DNA of 5,944 bases from Candidatus Poseidoniaceae archaeon (GTDB lineage Archaea; Thermoplasmatota; Poseidoniia; Poseidoniales; Poseidoniaceae), in NCBI GenBank assembly GCA_029250385.1, contig JAQXFJ010000207.1, positions 1 through 5,944 of the forward strand. Direction: 5' to 3'. Below, piece after piece: positions 1 to 5,944 of this stretch. A model generated the notes under the pieces. The model was given only the letters and a program-made list of their open reading frames with translations, searched no databases and was not told the DNA's origin. The position numbers and the translations under genes were made by a program. The first letter of the stretch is position 1; each line of letters begins with the position of its first letter.

Positions 1-1
1 T

Positions 2-2836
2 CTAATGAGAGCTCTTGGAATTGATAACGACCAAGAAATCTTTACTGCTATTGCAGGTCCAACAGAGACCTTCAAGTACATTGTTGCCAATATCAACGAA
101 GTTAATGACAACGAAGAGTATGCAGTGCAAAATATGCTAGAGGCTCATGAATGGTTACAAAAGAAATTTGCTGCAGGTCAGCAAAAAGATTACCGTGAAG
201 CAAGAGTAGACCAATTACTTGATAGAGAATTACTACCTCACTTGGGCGACCAAGGAACAGACCGAAAGAAGAAAGCGGTTTTCCTCGGCAGAATTGTAAG
301 ACAAGTTCTAGAAATGGCAATGCACTCTAAGGAACCTAACGACAAAGACCACTACGCTAACAAGCGTGTAAGACTTGCTGGAGATTTAATCGAAGACTTA
401 TTCCGTGTTTCTTCCAATCAACTTGCTAGAGATTTGAAATATCAACTTGAAAGACACCACAACAGAAAGCGTGAACTAAGAATCACCTCATGTCTAAGAC
501 CAGATGTACTTACCTCAAAGATAATGCACGCACTTGCTACAGGAAACTGGGTTGGTGGACGTTCAGGTGTCAGTCAATTGCTGGACAGAACAACATATCT
601 TGCTTCTCTATCTCACATGAGAAGAGTTACTTCTCCGTTAGTTAGAAGTCAACCTCATTTCGAAGCTCGTGACCTTCACCCAACACATTGGGGAAGATTA
701 TGTCCTAACGAAACTCCAGAAGGTCAAAATTGTGGTCTAGTAAAGAACGCAGCTCAGATGATCGACGTTTCAGAATACATCAGCGAACAAGATGTTAGAA
801 ACCAACTTGACGAACTAGATGTTTATCAGCCAGATGATTGGAGCGATGGAGACAGAGTTCACGTCAACGGTGATATTTACGGTATTCACAAGCGTGGAAC
901 AAACTTAGTTCGACACTTCAAGTCTGCACGACGAAGAGGAACTATACCTCCTGAAGTATCTATTAGGTATGATAGTGAAAACCGTGATATATTCATTAAC
1001 ACTGACAAAGGTAGAATACTTCGTCCGTTATTGATATTGTACGATGGAGCACCTCGTTTGACATCTCAACACTTAGAGGCATTAACCAATGGTGAGATGA
1101 CCTTCAAGAACTTAGTCAATGAAGGAATCGTGGAATGGGTAGACGCAGAGGAAGAAGAAGATCTTTACATCGCACCAAAACCATTCGTTCTACCTGCAAC
1201 AGTTCCTGGCGGCAAATATGCTGGCCGACCTCTAACTAACGAGAACGTCGAATGGACCAATCTTGGTGAACCAGGGTCAACTTCTGCCAAACTCAAGGCA
1301 AAGATTAGAATGCCTAACAATGATTGGCAAATTGCGAGTTTTTCGGTAGACTTAGAATACTCAACCGAACATACTCACTGCGAAATCGATCCACAACTTG
1401 TATTGGGTGTCTGTGCTTCGCTGATCCCGTATCCTGAACACAACTCAACACCTCGTGTTACCGGCGGTACAGCTATGGTAAAACAATCACTAGGTCTACC
1501 TTCTTCAAACTACAGACTACGACCAGATACCAGAGCCCACATTTTACATTACCCACAGCGTTCTATTACCAAAACAAGAGCAATGGAAACTACAAACTTC
1601 GATAACAGACCTGGTGGTCAAAACTTTATTGTTGCCATCATGTCACTTCACGGTTACAACATGCAAGACGCAGTAATAATGAATCGTGGCTCAATAGATT
1701 TGGGTCTAGCACGATCAACATTCATGCGTACCTACAATGCTGAGCGAAGAAGATTCCCTGGCGGACAAGTAGAGGAAATCGAAAAGCCAGGTTCTTCTCT
1801 ACAAGAAGTAAAGGGACTAAAACCCGATGAAGCATATATCCATCTTGAAGCAGATGGATTGCCACTACCAGAAAAATACCTAGAAGGTGGAGATGTACTT
1901 GTCGGTAAGACAAGCCCTCCAAGATTCCTTGAGGAATCATCAGGCGGTGCTTTCTTAATGGCGCAAGAGCGTAGAGAATCATCTATGCTAATCCGTCATG
2001 GAGAAAAAGGCTGGATAGACAACGTGTATGTCACCGAATCTCTAGACTCCGGTCGCTTGGTTAGAGTGATGGTCCGTAGTCACAAGGTCCCTGAAGTTGG
2101 AGACAAATTTGCCTCAAGACACGGACAAAAAGGTGTTATCGGTAGGCTAGTTAATCCTGAAGATATGCCTTTCACCTCTGATGGTGTAGTTCCGGATTTG
2201 ATTATCAACCCACACGCAATTCCATCAAGAATGACTGTTGCTCACGTTTTAGAAATGATCGGTGGCAAAGTCGGTTCGCTAGAAGGACGACGTATCGACG
2301 GTACTGCGTTTAGAGGAGAGAAAGAAGGAAGCCTTAGAGATGGCCTAATCCGTAACGGATTTGCTCACTCAGGTCGTGAAACCATGATTAACGGCGAAAC
2401 TGGACAGGCTTATCCTGCTGAAATTTTCGTAGGTTGTATCTACTATCAGAGATTACATCACTTGGTGAGTTCCAAGATTCACGCCCGTTCAAGAGGACGT
2501 GTACAAATCTTGACCCGTCAACCAACTGAAGGTCGTGCCCGACAAGGTGGACTGCGATTTGGGGAGATGGAACGTGATTGTCTCATTGCCCATGGAGCAT
2601 CCATGGTTATCAAAGACAGATTATTGGACGAATCCGATGGTATTGACATGTATGTCTGTGCTCAATCAGGACACTTGGCTTGGTACGATCCTAAGAGAAG
2701 AACCTACGTCAGTCCAATCCACGGAGATGGTGCTGAAGTATACAAGGTACAAACATCATATGCTTTCAAGTTGCTACTAGATGAAATGAAGAGTTTAGGT
2801 GTGGCTATGAGATTAGAACTGGAGGACAGAAGATGA
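2..2836 (+). CDS. rpoB: DNA-directed RNA polymerase subunit B (Rpo2), 5'-truncated, unsplit form
   Basis: This is the second-largest catalytic subunit of archaeal RNA polymerase, equivalent to eukaryotic Rpb2 and bacterial beta. The reading frame is open at the left edge. The ATG at 5 is an internal Met inside the conserved 'RALGI' lobe segment, so roughly 230 N-terminal residues are missing. Numbering that ATG as residue 1 gives 943 residues to the TGA. Recognisable blocks are DKDHYANKR and LAGDL (about 113-128), ATGNW and GVSQLLDRT (about 178-197), CPNETPEGQNCGLVKN (233-248), EHTHCEIDP (455-463), GYNMQD (550-555), GDKFASRHGQKG (699-710, with substrate-binding lysines K701 and K709), PHAIPSRMT (R742), and RFGEMERD near the C-terminus. 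The frame runs through the region where methanogen and halophile genes are split into B'' and B'. Odd points are an insertion at about 392-452, changed active-site residues and a degenerate C-terminal zinc ribbon. Identity is certain; the exact lineage is not. Confidence 0.98.
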   Translation, partial: LMRALGIDNDQEIFTAIAGPTETFKYIVANINEVNDNEEYAVQNMLEAHEWLQKKFAAGQQKDYREARVDQLLDRELLPHLGDQGTDRKKKAVFLGRIVRQVLEMAMHSKEPNDKDHYANKRVRLAGDLIEDLFRVSSNQLARDLKYQLERHHNRKRELRITSCLRPDVLTSKIMHALATGNWVGGRSGVSQLLDRTTYLASLSHMRRVTSPLVRSQPHFEARDLHPTHWGRLCPNETPEGQNCGLVKNAAQMIDVSEYISEQDVRNQLDELDVYQPDDWSDGDRVHVNGDIYGIHKRGTNLVRHFKSARRRGTIPPEVSIRYDSENRDIFINTDKGRILRPLLILYDGAPRLTSQHLEALTNGEMTFKNLVNEGIVEWVDAEEEEDLYIAPKPFVLPATVPGGKYAGRPLTNENVEWTNLGEPGSTSAKLKAKIRMPNNDWQIASFSVDLEYSTEHTHCEIDPQLVLGVCASLIPYPEHNSTPRVTGGTAMVKQSLGLPSSNYRLRPDTRAHILHYPQRSITKTRAMETTNFDNRPGGQNFIVAIMSLHGYNMQDAVIMNRGSIDLGLARSTFMRTYNAERRRFPGGQVEEIEKPGSSLQEVKGLKPDEAYIHLEADGLPLPEKYLEGGDVLVGKTSPPRFLEESSGGAFLMAQERRESSMLIRHGEKGWIDNVYVTESLDSGRLVRVMVRSHKVPEVGDKFASRHGQKGVIGRLVNPEDMPFTSDGVVPDLIINPHAIPSRMTVAHVLEMIGGKVGSLEGRRIDGTAFRGEKEGSLRDGLIRNGFAHSGRETMINGETGQAYPAEIFVGCIYYQRLHHLVSSKIHARSRGRVQILTRQPTEGRARQGGLRFGEMERDCLIAHGASMVIKDRLLDESDGIDMYVCAQSGHLAWYDPKRRTYVSPIHGDGAEVYKVQTSYAFKLLLDEMKSLGVAMRLELEDRR
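1178..1360 (+). other. rpoB: Insertion in Rpo2 before the EHTHCEIDP motif
   Basis: In typical archaeal B subunits only about ten residues separate the 'YIA' strand from the EHTHxEIDP motif. Here YIAP (388-391) and EHTHCEIDP (455-463) are separated by 63 residues, so about 50-55 are extra. The segment begins with a Pro/Gly-rich stretch (KPFVLPATVPGGKY), continues with polar sequence and ends in likely beta strands (DWQIASFSVDLEY). It has no cysteines and no intein motifs. Exact boundaries are approximate because they come from memory of family sequences rather than an alignment. It would sit near the Rpb2 external domain, where eukaryotic subunits also vary in length. Confidence 0.65.
1652..1669 (+). 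other. rpoB: Rpo2 active-site acidic motif, GYNMQD variant
   Basis: This is the GYNxED motif of multisubunit polymerases. The acidic pair (E836-D837 in yeast Rpb2, E813-D814 in E. coli beta) lies at the metal-B site. Here it reads GYNMQD: the aspartate (D555) is kept, but the preceding glutamate is Gln554, codon CAA at 1664-1666. The flanking VAIMSLHGYNM and DAVIMN are otherwise normal, so the alignment is unambiguous. Confidence 0.85.
2657..2722 (+). other. rpoB: Degenerate C-terminal zinc ribbon of Rpo2
   Basis: The archaeal/eukaryotic B C-terminus normally folds a zinc ribbon of the form CxxC...CxxC, which packs under the clamp. Here the first pair reads C885-A-Q-S888 and the second S903-P-I-H906. 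Only one of four cysteines remains, with Ser, Ser and His at the other positions. The surrounding scaffold is well conserved (GHLAWYDPKRRTYV between the pairs, SYAFKLLLDEM after them), so this is the same element with altered ligands. The site probably binds zinc weakly or not at all. Confidence 0.8.
2821..2825 (+). promoter_or_regulatory. Shine-Dalgarno site for rpoA1, inside the end of rpoB
   Basis: GGAGG lies seven bases before the rpoA1 ATG at 2833 and within the last rpoB codons. The rpoB TGA (2834-2836) overlaps the rpoA1 ATG as ATGA. This fixes the rpoA1 start and suggests translational coupling, which would keep B and A' near one-to-one. No promoter elements are expected or seen at this junction, so the pair should be on one transcript. 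Confidence 0.85.
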
Positions 2837-5800
2837 GCAGAATTACGACCCTTATCCCAAAGAGAATTGCAAGTATCCGTTTCGGTTTAATGGACCCTAG
2901 TGAAATTAGGAAAATGTCAGCTGTTGAAGTTAAAACCGCTGATACTTACAAAGATGATGGACACGCTTACCGGCAAGGTTTGATGGACCCTCACATGGGA
3001 GTAATTGAACCGGGATTAGTATGTCCTACTGACAACTGTAAGTATGACGAAAGCCCTGGTCACTTTGGACACATACAACTTGAACTGCCAGTTATACACA
3101 TTGGTTTCGTTGGTTTGATAAAAACAGCACTGAAGGCCACTTGCAACACTTGCAGTAAAATTCTATTGCACGATGAGGCAAACACTCACCCTTCTAACCC
3201 AGAACTGAGTGAGCAAGACTTCTACCGCAACAGAGTTAGAGATATCCAACTAAAACACGGTGTTGGTTCAACAGAATTTTCCAAGATTATCAAAGAAATT
3301 GAGAAGGTTACATCTGGTGCCAAGAGAAAGGTCTGCATGCATTGTGGAGCCGCCCAAGGTAAGATTACCCTAGACAAGCCGACCACTTTCAAAGAAAAGC
3401 TTGAAACTCAAGGTAGCGGAAAAGAAACCGAGCGTAAACTCAATCCTAGAGACGTGAGAGAATGGTTGAGCAGCATCCCTGTTGAACATCTTATATTCAT
3501 CGGAATGGATACTGGTAACAGACCTGAATGGGTTGTGTTGAAGGTTCTACCAGTTCCACCTATCACCGTAAGGCCGTCGATTACCCTCGATAGCGGAGAC
3601 CGCTCAGAAGACGACTTGACACACAAATTAGTCGACGTACTACGTATCAATCAAAGACTGCGGGAGAACAGAGATTCTGGAGCACCTCAGTTGATTGTTG
3701 AGGACCTGTGGGAACTATTACAATACCACGTAACTACTTACTTCGACAATCAAACATCGGGAATTCCTCCGGCTAGACACCGATCAGGTAGAACACTAAA
3801 GACACTGACTCAAAGACTCAAAGGAAAGGAAGGACGATTCCGTAGCAACCTATCAGGTAAGCGGGTAAATTTCTGTGCTCGTTCAGTTATATCGCCAGAT
3901 CCGTACCTCGGAATCAATGAAGTGGGTGTCCCTGAAAAGATTGCTCGTGAATTAACTGTTCCAATTAGAGTAACTATGAGGAACAGAGAGCAAATGCGCC
4001 AAATGATTCTACGAGGTCCCGATGTTCACCCTGGTGTAAATTATATTATCAGAGGAGACAAGAGAAGAGTAAGAATCAATGCAAGAAGTCGTTTGATTAA
4101 TGCAGGATTTAGATGTCACAACCCCGAATGTATGGAAGAAACAACCATGCGTCCAGATATTCATGAAGTACTACCTGCGCCTAATTTCCTGCCAGGTTTA
4201 GTAATCAAGAAAGAAATCAGCCGCTCTGTGATCGACCCAAGTATTGAGGTTACCAACTATGTCGTCGATGATGAGGCAACCATTGCTAACCTTCGTGGCG
4301 AAGACGTAAACGGTAATCCATTAGAAAAGGAGGATCCAAGAGCTGCTTTGCATTACAGATGGATGTGGGAATTGGAACAACTAGACAAAGTCAATCCTGA
4401 ACCACTACCAGAACATTTGGATGTTACATGTCCGCATTGTGGCAGTCCAGAAGACCCAATCTATGGTGAGAGAACTGGTATTGAAGATAGACTTTCAACT
4501 TATGACCGTGATGGCAATCCCAAACCAGGTATGCTCGTTGAGCGTCACTTGATTGATGGAGATGTAGCAATTTTCAATCGACAACCGTCTCTACACAGAA
4601 TGTCAATGATGGTTCACGAAGTAAGAGTTATGCAAGGCCATACTTTCAGATTTAACCTGGCAGTCTGTACTCCATATAACGCTGATTTCGATGGCGATGA
4701 AATGAATCTCCACGTTATTCAATCTGAAGAAGCCAGAGCAGAAGCGAAAATTCTGATGCGTGTCCAAGAACATATACTAACCCCAAGATATGGTGGTGCA
4801 GTTATTGGCGGTATCCACGACCACATTTCCGGTGCTTATCTGCTATCAAGACCTGGAACGCTAATTCGTGTTGAATACGGCCTAGAAATGCTTGGTAACA
4901 TTGGATGGACAGGAAAACTACCTGAAGTTGTCAAAGATGAACACAACAAAGACTGTTTCCGTGGTCAAGATATCATTTCTTTGATTATACCAGATAATAT
5001 CCACCTGCGATTTAGAAGTCGTTCAAATGACGATGTTGTAGTTAGAGAGGGAAGTGTTGAAGGAACTCTAGATAAGCGGGCCATTGGTGCTGAAGACGGA
5101 AGGTTGCTAGACGCAATTGTCCAAACTAATGGACCAGAAAAAGGTGCTAAATTCTTGGATGAATTTACTCAATTATCGATTGCTGCATGTACTGCACTTG
5201 GATTTACTACAGGTATTGATGACGAAGATTTATCTCCTGAGTCACTCGAGGCAATTGAAAAAGCCAATGCTGATGCAAGGACTCTTGTTGAAGAAGAACT
5301 TGCGGCATTTGGTAAAGATGGTAAAGGCTACGAAACAAGACCTGGTAGAACTCCTAGAGAGACTCTAGAAGAAAATATCATGGTCATGCTAGATGAAGGA
5401 AAGCAAAAGGCTGGTGACATTGCTAAGGATGAACTGAATCAATCTGGTTCGACAAATGCAGCGGTCAATATGGCAATATCTGGTGCAAGAGGGTCAATGG
5501 ACAACCTAACAATGATGGCTGGTTCAATTGGTCAAGCAAAGGTTCGTGGAAAGCGACTAGAAAGAGGTTACAACGACAGAGTTCTAGCTCACTTCAAGCG
5601 TGGCGGACGTGGTGCTTTGGATAGAGGATTTATTTCTAATTCATTCAAGCGTGGTCTTGAGCCAACAGAGTTCTTTATGCTATCAGTCTCAGGTAGAGAA
5701 TCATTAGTTGACACTGCGGTTCGTACTGCAAAGTCAGGATATATGCAAAGAAGACTAATTAATGCTATGGATGACTTGAAGGTTTATGATGATGAAATGC

Positions 5801-5944
5801 TATCGGTAAGAAACACTGCTAACAGAATTATTCAGTTTAGTTATGGTGAAGATGGAATTGATCCATCTAGAGGTGTGCATGGTTCTCCATTCAACATTGA
5901 TGTAATTGTCGATGATGCACTAGGAACCGAAGGCGTAACTGTAG
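2833..5944 (+). CDS. rpoA1: DNA-directed RNA polymerase subunit A' (Rpo1N), 3'-truncated
   Basis: This is the N-terminal part of the largest RNA polymerase subunit, equivalent to the first two thirds of Rpb1 or beta'. The frame is open from ATG 2833 to the right edge, 1037 complete codons without a stop. The start is supported by GGAGG seven bases upstream, by the ATGA overlap with rpoB, and by the family N-terminus 'PKRIASIRFG' directly after it. Domains in order are: clamp core with zinc sites (64-80; C104, C107, C168, C171), dock and switch region 'GRFRSNLSGKRVNF' (334-347), an insertion (about 421-560), RQPSLHRM (583-590), catalytic NADFDGD (616-622) carrying metal-A aspartates D618, D620 and D622, funnel region, and bridge helix (943-975). 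The GEDGIDP motif (1006-1012) normally lies near the A' C-terminus, so the subunit is probably almost complete here. Whether A'' follows as a separate gene or is fused cannot be seen. Most archaeal A' subunits are about 870-900 residues, so this one is long, and the insertion explains it. Confidence 0.98.
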   Translation, partial: MSRITTLIPKRIASIRFGLMDPSEIRKMSAVEVKTADTYKDDGHAYRQGLMDPHMGVIEPGLVCPTDNCKYDESPGHFGHIQLELPVIHIGFVGLIKTALKATCNTCSKILLHDEANTHPSNPELSEQDFYRNRVRDIQLKHGVGSTEFSKIIKEIEKVTSGAKRKVCMHCGAAQGKITLDKPTTFKEKLETQGSGKETERKLNPRDVREWLSSIPVEHLIFIGMDTGNRPEWVVLKVLPVPPITVRPSITLDSGDRSEDDLTHKLVDVLRINQRLRENRDSGAPQLIVEDLWELLQYHVTTYFDNQTSGIPPARHRSGRTLKTLTQRLKGKEGRFRSNLSGKRVNFCARSVISPDPYLGINEVGVPEKIARELTVPIRVTMRNREQMRQMILRGPDVHPGVNYIIRGDKRRVRINARSRLINAGFRCHNPECMEETTMRPDIHEVLPAPNFLPGLVIKKEISRSVIDPSIEVTNYVVDDEATIANLRGEDVNGNPLEKEDPRAALHYRWMWELEQLDKVNPEPLPEHLDVTCPHCGSPEDPIYGERTGIEDRLSTYDRDGNPKPGMLVERHLIDGDVAIFNRQPSLHRMSMMVHEVRVMQGHTFRFNLAVCTPYNADFDGDEMNLHVIQSEEARAEAKILMRVQEHILTPRYGGAVIGGIHDHISGAYLLSRPGTLIRVEYGLEMLGNIGWTGKLPEVVKDEHNKDCFRGQDIISLIIPDNIHLRFRSRSNDDVVVREGSVEGTLDKRAIGAEDGRLLDAIVQTNGPEKGAKFLDEFTQLSIAACTALGFTTGIDDEDLSPESLEAIEKANADARTLVEEELAAFGKDGKGYETRPGRTPRETLEENIMVMLDEGKQKAGDIAKDELNQSGSTNAAVNMAISGARGSMDNLTMMAGSIGQAKVRGKRLERGYNDRVLAHFKRGGRGALDRGFISNSFKRGLEPTEFFMLSVSGRESLVDTAVRTAKSGYMQRRLINAMDDLKVYDDEMLSVRNTANRIIQFSYGEDGIDPSRGVHGSPFNIDVIVDDALGTEGVTV
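3022..3072 (+). other. rpoA1: Rearranged clamp zinc site of Rpo1N
   Basis: The first zinc site of A' is normally CxxCx6CPGH followed by FGH. Here it reads CPTDNC (C64, C69), then KYDE and SPGHFGH, with S74 and H77. The overall length is unchanged, so an ungapped alignment puts Asp67 and Ser74 where the second and third cysteines belong, with a displaced cysteine at 69. The second clamp zinc site (C104, C107, C168, C171) is complete. The rearranged site might still bind metal through C64, C69 and H77. Confidence 0.75.
4093..4512 (+). other. rpoA1: Large insertion in Rpo1N with two cysteine pairs
   Basis: In most A' subunits about 25 residues separate the NYxIR motif from VERHLIDGD. Here NYIIR (404-408) and VERHLIDGD (569-577) are 160 residues apart, so about 135-140 residues are extra, roughly 421-560. 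The segment holds CHNPEC (C428, C433) and CPHC (C533, C536), two pairs that could close one zinc-binding fold across a charged middle region containing an aromatic helix-like stretch (HYRWMWELEQLD). There is no intein splice-junction signature. A longer A' is, to my recollection, also seen in Thermoplasma relatives, so this may be a shared clade insertion. Boundaries are approximate. Confidence 0.75.
4678..4698 (+). other. rpoA1: Catalytic metal-A aspartate loop, NADFDGD
   Basis: Residues 616-622 are the universally conserved loop that binds the catalytic Mg(A) through D618, D620 and D622. All three aspartates are present, so the polymerase is expected to be active. Immediately downstream the usual HVPQ reads HVIQ, and immediately upstream the usual PPYN reads TPYN. 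Confidence 0.97.
5659..5757 (+). other. rpoA1: Bridge helix of Rpo1N with altered N-terminal hinge
   Basis: Residues 943-975 form the bridge helix, which spans the cleft and moves during translocation. The C-terminal half is canonical (LVDTAVRTAKSGYMQRRL). The N-terminal half normally reads FFHAMGGREGL; here it is FMLSVSGRESL, with serines at 953 and 957 in place of two glycines that are conserved from bacteria (HGARKG) to eukaryotes. Confidence 0.9.

Noticed and set aside
5..7. ATG at 5 as the true rpoB start
   Set aside because: It lies inside the conserved RALGI segment about 230 residues into the family, the preceding in-frame codon is open, and no Shine-Dalgarno can be seen.
102..320. 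Antisense open frame of 72 codons
   Set aside because: It is a shadow of the conserved rpoB lobe region; nothing in the translation is recognisable.
1722..1982. Antisense open frame of 86 codons with hydrophobic stretches
   Set aside because: It lies opposite strongly conserved rpoB sequence, has no convincing ribosome-binding site or family similarity, and is expected as the shadow of a long gene.
2590..2606. Two CCATGG palindromes close together
   Set aside because: They fall in ordinary conserved codons (AHGASM) with no further symmetry or spacing pattern.
2535..2780. Plus-strand alternative frame of 81 codons within rpoB
   Set aside because: It is out of frame with conserved rpoB C-terminal motifs and looks like a frame shadow.
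3408..3650. Antisense open frame of 80 codons opposite rpoA1
   Set aside because: It lies opposite the highly conserved RPSITL and DDLTHKLVD region, with no independent coding signal.
4093..4512. Possible intein in rpoA1, given an insertion of mini-intein size
   Set aside because: There is no Cys/Ser block at the left boundary with intein-type sequence after it, no His-Asn followed by Cys/Ser/Thr at the right boundary, and the insertion is not within a tightly conserved motif as inteins usually are.
5117..5368. Plus-strand alternative frame of 83 codons within rpoA1, Leu/Lys-rich
   Set aside because: The rpoA1 frame is unbroken and conserved here; the composition follows from reading Asp/Glu-rich codons out of frame.

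Overview
The window carries two adjacent plus-strand genes for the two largest subunits of a cellular archaeal RNA polymerase, and essentially nothing else. A 5'-truncated rpoB (subunit B, Rpo2) fills positions 2-2836. A 3'-truncated rpoA1 (subunit A', Rpo1N) runs from 2833 to the right edge. The genes overlap in an ATGA, and a GGAGG Shine-Dalgarno lies inside the last rpoB codons. This is the conserved archaeal rpo operon order B-A'. The rest of the operon (usually rpoH upstream and rpoA2 downstream) lies outside the window. There is no intergenic DNA, RNA gene, mobile element or repeat.

Organism. The gene order and the archaeal/eukaryotic-type motifs indicate an archaeon. B is not split into B'' and B', which argues against methanogens, haloarchaea and Archaeoglobus. 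The base composition is moderately AT-rich (about 40% G+C in lines sampled by eye). A' is over 1037 residues because of a large internal insertion. My best guess is a Thermoplasmatota relative such as a marine group II/III (Poseidoniia-like) archaeon. This rests on overall impression, not on a search.

How the genes work together. B and A' form the two sides of the active-site cleft. A' supplies the metal-A aspartate loop (NADFDGD, residues 616-622) and the bridge helix. B supplies the metal-B acidic residue, the substrate-binding lysines and arginine, and the wall and hybrid-binding regions. The trigger loop belongs to A'', outside the window.

What is unusual. The folds and most motifs are intact, but several positions that are nearly invariant in multisubunit polymerases are changed. 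In B, the active-site Glu-Asp pair reads Gln-Asp, the RNTYQ motif reads RVTGG, and the C-terminal zinc ribbon keeps one of four cysteines. In A', two bridge-helix glycines are serines, the HVPQ proline after the catalytic loop is isoleucine, and one clamp zinc site is rearranged. There are also two insertions: about 140 residues with two cysteine pairs in A', and about 50-55 residues in B. Most of these changes need two or more base changes, so they are unlikely to be read errors. Whether they are lineage-wide or specific to this genome cannot be decided from this window.
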